A stretch of 64,000 bases of DNA from Notolepis coatsorum (lineage: Eukaryota > Chordata > Actinopteri > Aulopiformes > Paralepididae). The stretch lies in contig OZ020592.1 in assembly GCA_963971535.1 (NCBI GenBank), positions 53,348,669 to 53,412,668 on the forward strand, given 5' to 3'. Made by a program: the position numbers and the translations under genes. The notes beneath the pieces are model-generated. The model saw only the letters and a program-made list of their open reading frames with translations, ran no database searches and had not been told where the DNA came from. Shown here piece by piece: positions 31,106-42,333 of the stretch (position 1 is the first letter of the stretch; each line of letters opens with the position of its first letter).

Positions 31106-31241
31106 ATCACGAAGGAGCGAAATAAGCAAGGGTAGCAACTAGCAAGTTTAGCTGAAGTATAGGCTAGGTTAGCACCGGGAGCACCGTGTGGCTAAGGCTA
31201 GGCTAACGGGAGCTAAAGCTACGCCTACCATCAAAAAGAGG

Positions 31242-34161
31242 ATGGCGACCAGAGGAAGGAGCAAATGGCCCTCGTTCAACGGAAGGGCAGAGGACTATGA
31301 GCTCTGGGAAGAGCGAATGTTGTGCTGCATGCACGGAGTGGGGCTGAAGAAAACCATCTTGACGGCCCCCACGGGAGAAGTAACGGCGGCCGCGCAAGCC
31401 CTGGACACCAAGCAAAATGCAGACGCATACTGCGAGTTAGCACCACTGCTAGACGACACGAGCTTGGGGCTGATATTCCGCGACACGAAGGACAAAGGCC
31501 GAGAGAGCCTAAAAGTGTTGAGAGAACACTACATCGGAAGGGGAAGACCCCGGATCGTATCCCTCTACATAACACTGACCGCGCTAAAGAAAGCGCACAC
31601 CGAGACTGTGACCGAATACGTCATCAGAGCTGAACAGATCATTACGGCGCTTAAGAGTGCAGGAGAAGCACAGAGAGATGGACTAATGATAGCGATGGTT
31701 ATGAGAGGACTACCGGAGATGTACAAACCGTTCACACTACTGGTGACACACGGTTCAGCGGACATGTCGCTGGGGGAGTTCAAGGCCAAGCTGCGGAACT
31801 TTGAGGCCTCAGAAGACACACACCCAGTCGCTGCGGAGGCGGGGGAGAGGGTGCTGAAGGCCCGGGCGGCACCGAGAGAGATGACCAGACCCCCGACGGA
31901 GCTGGCGTGTTGGCGATGCGGAGAAAAGGGGCACCGAAAAGATAACTGCACAAAGACTGTTTGGTGTAGCTTCTGTAAATCCACGGGGCACACAGACAAA
32001 GCGTGCAGAAAGAAACGTGACCAGAGCGCTCGGTATGCGCATGGACAAGATGGCGGCTGTGGACAAGATGCCGGCAACGGTGGACGTGAGGCGAGTCGAG
32101 ACACCGCCCGGAGAGCAGCGGGACGAGAGGACTTCATCTTTGGGGCGCAGACAACGTATGTCACCCAGTCAACGCAGCAGCAGCAGGTCCAAAGGAAGGG
32201 ACTGATCGTGGACACAGGTGCGTCGTCCCACATCATCAACGACAGGAACCGATTCAAGAACTTTGACAGCACCTTCGAGCCGGAGAGACACAGCATGGAG
32301 CTGGCAGACGGGAAGCGCACATTCGGTTTGGCGCACGGGAGAGGAGACGCACAGGTATGCCTCATAAACAGTGAGGGGTGCCGGTGTACAGTGACGTTAA
32401 AGAACGCTCTCTACATACCCTCATTCCCACAAGAACTATTCTCTGTAAAATCTGCTACTGCAAACGGCGGCAAAGTGTTCTTCAATGAAGGTAAAGATGT
32501 TCTTGTAGAGCCTAACGGTACGCGATTTAACATAGAGGTGTACAAGAGAATGTATTATCTACAAACAGAGTGTAACGATAATGATATGTGTAATGTCAGT
32601 CACGATATTCAGACATGGCATGAGATCATGGGTCATTGTAATTACGAGGATTTACTGAAACTGCAAGTGGTGACAGAAGGCATGCACATTAACGATGAAA
32701 AGCATAGACCTAACAAAGAATGTGAAGTGTGTATAAAAGGGAAGTTCACTCAATCGAGGAACAGAGGTCCCACGGAAAAAGTAAAGGTACCACTTGAGCT
32801 AGTTAACACAGATCTAGCCGGTCCAGTAAGCAACGAGTCCATAGGTGGCTTTAAATATGTACAGTCTTTTACAGATGTGTGTACAGGGGCAGTATTTGTT
32901 TACTTTCTCAAAGCAAAGAGTGACACATTCCAGGCCACGGAGAAATTCCTTGCACATGTAGCCCCTTATGGCAACATAAGATGCTTGAGGTCCGACAACG
33001 GAACCGAGTTCACAAATAGAGAGTTCCAATCACTGTTGAGAAGGAACAAGATAAGACACGAGACGTCATGTCCTTACTCCCCGCACCAGAACGGGGTGGC
33101 AGAGAGGGAAGGACGCACTCTTTTCGAAATGGCTAGGTGTAAGCTGATAGATGGTAACTTACCTAAGAGTCTATGGCATTATGCGGTACAAGAAGCCGCT
33201 TACACCAGCAACAGGTGTTTTAATAAGCACACGGGCACCACCCCGTATACCGCACTGACAGGGAAAAAGTGTAATCTAGCCAGAATGCAAAAATTTGGGT
33301 CAGTGTGTTATGCTTACCAGCAGGACAGAGGAAAGCTTGAGTCCAGGTGTGAAAAAGGACTATTTGTAGGGCACGACAAAGGAAGCCCCGCTTTTCTAGT
33401 CTATTATTCCGGTAAAGGGAAAGTGCAAAAACACAGGCTAGTCAAATTTGTCACAAAGACAACATGTGAGAACGAGACACAGACAGAGGAGCCAGAGCTG
33501 GACTCCAGAGTAAGGTGTGAAGAAAGACAGACACCTCAGCCTAGTGTACTGAGCACAGACGTGCAGACAGACAGTCAACAACCCCCAGAGGACGATGACG
33601 AGGAGCACCCGAGGGTGACGTCACGTGCCTCATGCAGTGGGAGGTATCCCTCACGGGAACACAAACCCACAAAGTATCAGAAAGACTATGCCCAGAGAGA
33701 AAGTGACAAGGATGACAGTACACTTACGAGCATTGATTACTGCTACAGAGTAGTGAGTGGAGTACCTCAGACCTTTAAAGAGGCCATGGTGTCCCCTGAG
33801 TCAAGAAAATGGGAGAGAGCAATGGATGAGGAGATGAGGTCCCTAGAGGACAACCATACCTTTACTCTAACCAAGTTACCAGAGGGCAGACAGACAGTGG
33901 GAGGAAAATGGGTGTACTCAATCAAGGAGGGTATTGAAGGCCACGACAAGTACAAGGCCAGGTTTGTACCTAAAGGTTACAGTCAGAGGGAAGGTATAGA
34001 CTACGGTGAGACATTCTCACCTACAGCCAATCTGACCAGTGTACGGGTAGTGATGCAGAAAGCAGCTGAGGACAGTTTGATTTTACACCAGATGGATGTG
34101 AAGACAGCCTACCTGCACGCACCCATAGATAGGGAGATATATATGGAACAGCCCTCGACCT
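31242..34161 (+). pseudogene. Copia gag-protease-integrase and start of RT (first polyprotein piece)
   Basis: Open from the ATG at 31242 (an upstream GTG extends the frame but is unlikely to start) to an insertion near 34161. Gag domain, then a zinc knuckle CWRCGEKGHRKDNC (about residue 222), aspartic protease VDTGASSHI (about 323), GAG-pre-integrase with H and C ligands (HEIMGHCNYEDL ... CEVCIKGK), integrase with all three acidic residues visible (NTDLAG, RSDNGTEF, NGVAERE), and the first RT blocks (KARFVPKGYSQREGIDY, HQMDVKTAYLHA). It ends at YMEQP where an L2 fragment breaks the frame. No internal stop precedes this, so this part is well preserved. Confidence 0.93.
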
Positions 34162-34664
34162 AGCATACCGTGCGGCAAAGGGAACTGCTCCCGCCTACCT
34201 CCAGTCAATGGTCTCTAACTACACACCCTCAAGACCCCTACGCTCTGCATCTTCTGGCCGCCTCAGACCTACTCCTATCCAAGCTCCCGGAGGGTCATCA
34301 AAGAGAAGTATTCTCAGTCCTTGCCCCACAATGGTGGAATGAACTACCCATCCCAGTTAGGACAGCCGAATCCCGTCCAATCTTTCGCCGTCGACTAAAG
34401 ACTCACTTCTTCAACCATTATCTGAAATGATAAAAAAAATTAAAAATAATAATAAATTAAAAAAAAATCTAACCCTGACTAACCTTACTGTCATGCACTT
34501 GTCCTAATAAACTAACCTACACTGTAACACGCAACACTTTGATGAACATTGTTACTCAGCTGATAGAGTTGTACCCTTCTTGCTGTCTTGTCGTACAGAA
34601 CTTGTAAGTCGCTTTGGATAAAAGCGTCAGCTAAATGACTAAATGTAAATGTAAATGTAAATGT
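34162..34664 (+). mobile_element. 5'-truncated L2-type LINE inside the Copia RT
   Basis: Begins GCATACCGTGCGGCAAAGGG-like sequence and ends in repeated GTAAAT. Its reading frame ends APQWWNELPIPVRTAESRPI then FRRRLKTHFFNHYLK, the C-terminus of L2/CR1-clade ORF2. A closely similar copy with almost the same 5' start is at 55577. Short AACA(G/A)CC-like flanks may be the TSD. Confidence 0.85.
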
Positions 34665-34950
34665 AACAACCTGAAGGTTACGAGAAGAAAAGAGAGAAGC
34701 TAGTGTGTAAGCTAGAAAAATCCATTTACGGCCTGAAACAGTCTGGGCGAAATTGGAACGAGATGCTTCATACATGTCTCATTGAAGATCACTTCCTACA
34801 GAACCCAGTAGACCCCTGTGTTTACTCAAGGGAGTCAAAAGAGTCAGGAAAAGTGATAATTGTGATTTGGGTGGATGATTTAATCATCGCAGCAGACAAC
34901 ACTAGAAACCTAGAGCAGGTGAAAAGTATGCTCTCCACCAGATTCAAAAT
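34665..34950 (+). pseudogene. Copia RT, second piece
   Basis: Resumes PEGYEKKREKLVCKLEKSIY then GLKQSGRNW and DPCVYSRE. The catalytic box reads VIWVDDLIIAA: both aspartates are present, with W where most Copia elements have Y. Reading stops matching after TRFKMK at about 34950, where the next insertion begins. Confidence 0.9.
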
Positions 34951-34981
34951 GAAAGGCTTCCTGGTCATGAAAACTACTTTC

Positions 34982-34983
<2 letters not shown>

Positions 34984-35052
<69 letters not shown>
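34984..35052. repeat. (TG)n microsatellite
   Basis: About 34 uninterrupted TG units. Confidence 0.95.
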
Positions 35053-35054
<2 letters not shown>

Positions 35055-35456
35055 CACAGCGGTGTCTGTGTTTATTATTATTTCATGAAATTGGGAAAAT
35101 ATCTTCATTTTACATATATGTTCATTATGTCAAAGGCTTATGATTTGAAACACTCTAAAACAAAAGTTATAGTGGTTAGAACCAACGGTGGACCTGGCGT
35201 CACTTTTCCTCTGCACCGCTCGCATGTTAAAAGGCATTTTTTATCTGCTCTCATTAGTTAAATTCTAGATAGAATTACCAAATGCAATGCATAATACACA
35301 ACGTCAGGGCTCAGTGTAATTTTAAAATGTGCTGTTACCGATGTAAAACACAAGGTGGCGCAATTCCTCTACAGCTCACTTTGCCAGCAACTAGGGAGAA
35401 GGGGGGCGGTGATCATGCCGGCCAAAGTTACTGAAAGTGCACCATTATCCGGTGAG

Positions 35457-35482
35457 TGGGGGGGGGGGGGGGGGGGGGGGGG
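35457..35482. repeat. poly-G tract
   Basis: About 24-26 consecutive G. Its length is likely uncertain in any assembly. Confidence 0.9.
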
Positions 35483-36844
35483 TGCGAGCGAGCGAGCTTT
35501 CAACACAAGTGCACCATAACAACCACCTCTGCTCCACTCCCCCTGGTCTATAGCGTGTCACACGCTGAAATACGAGCCCCCCCGGCCCGCGTCGCTTCTA
35601 TGAGGAAGTGTAAATCACGGAAGAGCTCTGGTAGTCGAACGACCAGCGACCCGTGTTCAGAATTCTACCAGGAGATTGACTAATGCTCGCCCGCAGAATA
35701 TTCTAGTAATAATAGGCGCTTACTAACGTTTAGCGTCTCCGCTATTTCTGACCGAATTAGTCAACCTTTCTTTTTTCTAATGGCAGATTCTTATTCAGAG
35801 GTATTTCGTCGAGTTTACATACGCTGTAATGTGGTATCAGAAATGTATAGAAATATGATAAATATTGGATTCAAAATTGGAACGATACAGAGAAGATGAA
35901 CATGGCGTTGAAGCGATCCTTATTTTAAGAGTATGGAATTCTAACAACACTCCAGAACATACTGGAACATTCGAACACTGTAAAAACGACATATTGGAAT
36001 AATCTAGAACATCTAAAACATTCTTTGATATAGGGAAAATTCTGGAATAACAGCAATACGTGGCCAGACCTACTACCAGAAGCCCTTCGGGGGAATAACC
36101 AACAGCATCTAGCTGCAGAACCACAGAACCATCACAGCAGCGGCCGGCTGGAATAACATTCTTCACAACGGATCGCCCACCCCTGGCCAGGGGAAATGCT
36201 GCATATACGTATTTAAAAACTGCTTTTTATTAATTGGAAATATTTCCACTACTTCTCCAATTTATACTTTAGATGTTTAAGCATAGCAAAGCTCTTTTAA
36301 GATCTAAGTTAATGTTCTCTTCCTTTTTACTTGTTTTTTTTTCTTCTGTTTTCTCTGATTTATTGAGGTTCTCTTTTCAGTTCAATACCTCCATATTATT
36401 CATGGGTTATTATAAATTACACAAGTTCATATAAAATGTAAGTGATTAGGGCATGATAATTGAAGCTTATTTTTGGTCTTTATTTTTAGTTTTATCTTAT
36501 TTTAATTTTAATTTAACGGGAAAGTGGCCAAGCCACAGTTGACATTCTACTTATGGTAGAATTTAGAGTGTTAGATCCTATGGTATACATAGGAATGTTA
36601 AGGATAATTGGATCATTCTGGGATATCCGGTGGTTTAAGGGAGGGAGTCATACGCAAAGGTTGTGTTCATGGAACACAATCCTGTACGACTCTCGGTGGG
36701 AGGGGAGGGAAGGGGATTTTTATTTGTATATATGTATGTTTTTAAGCTCGGCTCTCAACGGGACCTCACTAGTTGGATGTATATCTATTGTTGCCTCGCA
36801 CTCCAGAAGCATTACCAAAAACTACACTACAACATGTATAGATT

Positions 36845-38187
36845 ATGGCTAGTTTGAATATAATGATCTGGAACACCGGGGGAATAAATAACCAACTCAA
36901 ACGCAAAAGCGTGCTCACACTGATGAAAAAAGAACAGGTGGACATTGCTCTGCTAAGCGAAACGCACATTCTAGAGAAAGACATAGATAAGTTAGCGGAC
37001 AACACATATCATAATATTAGTCACTCTTCTATGGGTACGAGAACTCGGGGTGTAGCCATAGTCGTTAAACGTAAGTTGAATATTGAATTAAAGGGAGTAT
37101 GGTCTGATGTAGAAGGTCGGATAACTATAGCTAAGATTGTACACAAGAACAGGAAAATAGCGTTGGTAGCGGTATACGCCCCAAATTTGTACGAAGAGGG
37201 TTTCTTCACTACACTAACCAATGCAATGTTAGACATTCCCGATTACTCATTTATAATAGGTGCAGATTTTAATGCCATTTGGAATCCAAGGATGGACAAA
37301 TCTTACCTCGCCTTTTCCAGCGAACAAAAGAATTCATCTAATGCATTAAAGGATTGGTCGAAGATTACAGGTGTAAATGACTTATGGCGATCACTTAATC
37401 CCACGACCCGAAAGTACTCTTGTCGATCTGCGAGACATAACACATTATCCAGAATAGATTATGTCTTTGCATCCCCGAGACTATTTGATAATTATGAAGT
37501 GGAAATGATACCCAACGCACTATCAGATCACTGTTATTTACTCCTAAAAGGAACATTTGGTATACTATCTTCCCGAGCCCCAAGATGGCGATTTAACTCG
37601 ATGCTGCTTAATAACAAGGAATTCATTACACAACTCAAAGAAGCTCTTATAGTATTCCTACGGGAGAATGCAAACTCGGTGCAAGACCCCAGAATAATAT
37701 GGATGTCGGTAAAGGGAATGATCAAAGATTTCACTGATAGCTTTTCCTCCAAAATGCGCAAGAATCAATGCACAAAACTGGCTGAGCTGGAAACGCTTTA
37801 CTCAACGTTATTTAATTCTTTAAAATACAACAACTCAACTCGACTAGAAAATCAAGTTAACATACTAAAAATAGAGATCAATGCCATATACAGACAACAA
37901 TCGGAAATACAAATACGCAGCACAAGACAACAGCAGTACTCCCAAGGTTCTAAACCTAGTCACCTATTAGCCATGCGATTAAGAATTAATGCAAAATTTG
38001 CAGATATAACTACCATTAGAGCACAACAAGTACTTGAAACGATACATTCAAAGAATTCTACTCCGACTTATATAAATCAGAAACGACCTTCGATCAAAAC
38101 AAAATGGACACATATCTTAATCAAATTATTCTCCCTAAACGTTCAGAGGATGACGCTAAACAGTTAGAAACACCGATCACACTAGAG
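36845..38187 (+). pseudogene. Tx1/L1-like ORF2, endonuclease part
   Basis: ATG at 36845 gives MASLNIMIWNTGGINNQLKR, then LSETHIL, VAVYAPN, FIIGADFNAIWNP, RIDYVFASP and SDHCYLL: the N, E, Y, GDFN-like, D and SDH motifs of an APE-type endonuclease, all present. The frame then shifts by one base between about 38010 and 38050; the other frame continues with FYSDLYKSET and runs to 38187, where the hAT element starts. Without the shift it would read on into the RT part. Confidence 0.9.
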
Positions 38188-38810
38188 CAGGGGTCAGGAA
38201 CCTTTTTGACTGGGAGAGCCATAAAAGCCAAATATTTCTAAATATATTTCATTGAGAGCCATATAGTATTTTTAACGTATAATAAATTAAATATGTCTTA
38301 CTTTTAATGCGACTTCTGGTGCTGCATGGTTTTGCTGATGGCCTTGTAATCTGGTTCATACGTGGTGAGGTTGAGCTTAATGCAGGCGTTGAGGCTTCCA
38401 TCAGTTAAACGTGAGCGTAGGTTGGTCTTAATGTTCCTCATATGCGAGAATGACTGCCCACATGCATATGTAGAGCCAAACATGGTCAATACGGCAATAC
38501 TCACGCTGCATTGTGTGGTATGTCACAGGAATTTCGTTCCAAGTTTTAAGAATCAGCTGGTCTTCAGGTTGAAGATTTTTAATTTCTGTCCACTTGTGTT
38601 CCCTCGCCAGCTCTGCTCGCTATATCTTCAGCTACAGATACTACTAGCTGTATCTTCAAAACTAATTTCTGTTTACTTTAAAATGACACAGTATTATTAA
38701 GAAATATCACAAGTATTAAAAAAAAAAATGTTTACTCAAATGTCTGGGAGCCATATGCTGTCACCAGAAGAGCCATATATGGCTCGCGAGCCATAGGTTC
38801 CCGACCCCTG
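38188..38810. mobile_element. hAT element splitting the LINE ORF2, perfect 8-bp TSD
   Basis: 623 bp. Ends CAGGGGTCAGGAACC and GGTTCCCGACCCCTG (inverted, 14 of 15). CACTAGAG on both sides (38180-38187 and 38811-38818). It holds a transposase remnant on the minus strand. Confidence 0.96.
38304..38504 (-). pseudogene. hAT transposase C-terminal remnant
   Basis: Reads FGSTYACGQSFSHMRNIKTN then LRSRLTDGSLNACIKL. The GSTYxCExxFSxMxxIKxxxRSRLTDxxL pattern is the hAT C-terminal dimerisation domain of GTF2IRD2/ZBED-like transposases. Here C-G replaces the usual C-E. It is too short to act. Confidence 0.85.
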
Positions 38811-38818
38811 CACTAGAG

Positions 38819-41221
38819 GAACTCAAGAAGGCCATATCCGAAATGCAAAGTGGTAAGGCTCCTGGAAGAGACGGTATCCCACCAGAAATGTACCTTTCTT
38901 GTTGGGACATAATTGGACCCTTATTACTAAATATGATCTTATACTCAGTCAAGGAGGGGAACTTCCATAAGAATGACAATATTGCACTCATAACAGTCCT
39001 CCTTAAAAAAGACAAAGACCCCACCGAGTGCGGTAGTTATAGACCTTTAAGCCTCCTCGGAACCGATATCAAACTGTACTCTAAGGTATTAGCCATCAGA
39101 TTACAAAAGCATATGACGTCTTTAGTTCATCCGGACCAAACTGGCTTCATAAGAGGCCGCCTGATCACTGATAACATAAGACGAATACTGCACGTACTAG
39201 ATGCCGACAAGGACGACACCATACCTAAGGCGATGCTGTCCCTGGATGCTATGAAAGCCTTTGACAGGCTGGAATGGTCATATCTATGGGCAGTATTAGA
39301 AAGGATGGGGTTAGGAAAAGGATTCATTGATATGATTAAAGTATTATACAAAGACCCATCGGCCATGATTACAACAGGTACAATCATCTCCAAAATCTTT
39401 CCGGTATCACGCTCAGCCAGACAGGGTTGCCCTCTTAGTCCCGGACTATTCGATCTATCATTAGAGCCTTTAGCACAATATATAAGACAATCCCAATCCA
39501 TAGAACCAATCGTAATCAAGGGCACACAACATAAAATTAGTTTATATGCGGACAACGTAATATTGTTCATGCAAAACCCCAACACCACATTGCCTCATCT
39601 GCTCAAGTTGATTGAGAACTTTGGTGATTTATCGGGATTTAAGATAAATTGGCCGAAGTCGGCTTTCCTTCCACTTAACACCCCTGCAAAAAAAGATATA
39701 ACCCTCCCAGGAGAGATACCTATGGTAAAACATTTTAGATGCTTGGGAGTGGAAATATTCCCCACCATAAGACAAACGGTGAAGCACAATTACACAAAAA
39801 TCCAAAACAAAATCAAAGACGACCTTGATAGGTGGGCAAAACTTAAAAACTCAGTACAGGCACGGATATCAATAGTTAAGATGGATGTACTACCTAGAAT
39901 CAACTTCTTCAGTTCAATGCTACCGTTAACCCCTCCAGAGGGTTACTGGAAAAGATTACACTCCTCCACATACAAATTTATTTGGAATAACAAACCACCA
40001 CGTATAAAAAGATCCACCGCACAGAGAAATAAAGCAGACGGTGGCATGGCATTTCCAGATTTTTTCCACTATTTTAAGGCGTACACATTAAGACCATTGA
40101 CAACATGGTTTGATCCCCAAGCATTAGTATCCTGGAGAAAATTAGAAGAAAACATAGTAGCCCCACATAGACTGAAGGACATAGCATACACTAAACTACC
40201 AATCAAGCACTGTGAACGGAAATTTGGCCCCATAATTACTCATGCGATCCGGATATGGCGTGAAACACAAAAAAAATATCCTAACCCACATAAATGGCAC
40301 AATCATACTCCCTTATTCAATAACAATGCACTCTTAATTGAAAAACGACCTATAAGATTCCCTATATGGGAAGAGCAAGGCATACACTCATTAGGGGATG
40401 TTTTTAACAAACAGGGTTTTTGTAGTTATGGAGAAATATGCAAAAAATGTAATCTCACCAAGTCCACATGGCTTTTTTACATACAGTTACGGCTATGTTT
40501 GAAGTCTCACGGTGTTCCATTAGACATACCAATTGAACACCACAGATACCACAAATTCTTCTATGAAAGAGAGACATCGAGAGGTTTTGTTTCAGATTTT
40601 TATCATCAATTACTAACGTCCTCGTATGAAACCCTCCAACTAGACTCTGCCTGGAGGAGGGATATACCAGACCTGGAAAGTGACTTTGATTGGCAAGGAG
40701 CCTGGGCAAATGTCCGACTTACATCAAGGAACCCGGACCATCAACAAATCAATCTTAACTACATTCACAGGACATACTTGACTCCTATAAGACTGAACAG
40801 AATGGGTCTTAAACAAGACTCCAAATGCTCCCAATGTACAAATGGGGACGAAGGGACATTTATGCACATGTATTGGGACTGCCCACCAGTTAAGACATTC
40901 TGGAAAGATGTGACCCAACAATTATCAAAACTCGTATCTTGGAATATACCTGTACACCCCTCTGTATTACTATTGAATGATGTTTTTGAGTTTGCAGTAA
41001 ATCCACAGCTAAAGAGATTGGTTTTATCGGGTATCACAGTAGCTAAAAAGCTGATCGCATCACGCTGGTTTCAACCGGAAAAAATTTGCCGGAAAGTTTG
41101 GTTTCTTACATATCTCGATGTGATTTATCAAGAAATATCTACAGCAAGAATTCTGGGTCTCAATGAATCCAAAATGTCAATGTGGTTAGAAGTGGTGGAG
41201 AGAATAAAAGCTAGCTTATAA
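38819..41221 (+). pseudogene. Tx1/L1-like ORF2, reverse transcriptase part
   Basis: Continuous for about 800 codons to a stop at 41221. Shows SGKAPGRDGIPPEMY, YRPLSLLGTDIKLYSKVLA, LDAMKAFDRLEW (motif A), ARQGCPLSPGLFDLSLEPLA (motif B), then motif C as LYADNVILFM: the second catalytic Asp of YADD is Asn here, from a single base change (GAC to AAC). The C-terminal region keeps a CxxC-x-H-x(4)-C knuckle-like block (CSQCTNGDEGTFMHMYWDC). The catalytic change alone should abolish RT activity. Confidence 0.93.
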
Positions 41222-41499
41222 TGGTAGTGTCTGGTTAGGAGCGAGGGATAATGGAGGTACTATTCAAAGAGGGGTCCGGGAGGGGGGGGTTCGAGCTGGA
41301 GCATATGTGTGTAGGTTTTTAGATAACAGGTATTAGGGGTATATCCTATATAAGACAATTAACTAAAATGTGATTTCATTGGATGTGCACTGACAACTAA
41401 TGCTTGTATATCTTATCGTGTGTTGTCATGTTTGTTTATGTGTTTGTTTAAAAAATAATAAAAAAATAAAATACAAAAAAATAGAAATATGATAAATAT

Positions 41500-41725
41500 G
41501 ACTATTTATCAGTTTTTCTTCAATAAAAACGGACGTGGTATCACAAATTTAAGTGGTTACAATTCCGAAATATATGTAATTTGTTACAGATATATTGAGA
41601 TTAGGCTATTACTGTTAATCATGGGGGAAATCTTTAAAAAAAAATGGTAAACAGTTAAAGTTATATGGCTTTGATCCAAGGCCCATTTTTGTCAAAATCC
41701 TTCAAAATCCTTAGGAAGCCACAAG
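41500..41725. other. unclassified segment inserted in Copia, right part
   Basis: Continuation of the 34951-35846 segment after the LINE. The LINE target reads through from ATAAATAT into GACTATTTATCAG. Contains GTGGTATCACAAATTTAAG, echoing GTGGTATCAGAAATG at 35831. The right boundary with Copia lies near 41700-41725. Confidence 0.45.
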
Positions 41726-42333
41726 GGTTAAAGCATTTTCTAGGCATGGACTTCGAACAGTCTGCCAGTTGTGTAAAAATATCCCAGAAGAGATATGTGG
41801 AAAAGATCCTGAAACGTTTTGACATGCAAGAATGTAGAACAAGGGAAACACCATGTGATCAAAAACTAGACTACCAAGAGGATGCTAAAAAATTGACAGA
41901 TGTAAAAATTTACAGAGAAGCTGTAGGTAGCCTCATTTATTTGACAACATGTACTCGCCCTGACTTATGTTTTGTAGTGAGTAAATTGTCACAGCACCTT
42001 GCTGATCCCACAGAGGAGCACTGGATTACAGCAAAACATGTTTTTCGCTATCTCAAAGGTACAGCAGATAAACAGCTTTGTTTCAGAAAGAGCAGCGAGG
42101 GCTTAGGGCTTAAAGCCTACAGTGATGCAGATTGGGCGGCAGACGCCACAGACAGAAGAAGTACCACAGGGTATTGTGTGAGTTTGAACACAAACAGCTC
42201 ACTGGTTTCATGGAAAACAAAGAAACAGCCCACAGTGGCACTGTCAACTTGTGAAGCCGAATACATGGCTCTAGCTATGACAATACAGGAATGTATTTAT
42301 CTAGAACAACTGCTCGAAGGAATGGATACCTAT
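41726..42333 (+). pseudogene. Copia RT end and RNase H, third piece
   Basis: GLKHFLGMDFEQSASCVKIS, then YREAVGSLIYLTTCTRPDLC, WITAKHVFRYLKGTADKQLC, then RNase H motifs AYSDADWAADATDRRSTTG and STCEAEYMALA. The first acidic residues of RNase H (D in SDADWA, E in CEAEY) are present. Cut at 42333 by a solo LTR. Confidence 0.92.

Larger units (their letters stand above)
34951..35846. other. unclassified segment inserted in Copia, left part
   Basis: Not Copia sequence. Contains a (TG)n tract at 34984-35052, a poly-G run at 35457-35482 and no recognisable ORF. The segment continues after the LINE at 41500-41725. Its outermost bases GGCTTCCT and AGGAAGCC are inverted, but this 8-bp match is too short to prove a TIR. 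Confidence 0.45.
35866..41480 (+). mobile_element. Tx1/L1-like LINE, 19-bp TSD
   Basis: Flanked by ATAGAAATATGATAAATAT on both sides (35847-35865, 41481-41499), with an A-rich 3' tail. It carries an ORF2 with an apurinic endonuclease domain followed by RT, as in L1/Tx1 elements. A typical ORF1 is not recognisable in the ~980 bp before ORF2, so the 5' end may be truncated or decayed. Interrupted by a hAT at 38188-38810. About 5.0 kb without it. Confidence 0.92.

Noticed and set aside
31188-31241. N-terminal extension of the Copia gag frame from a GTG
   Set aside because: No ATG there; the first in-frame ATG is at 31242 and the following sequence begins like Copia Gag.
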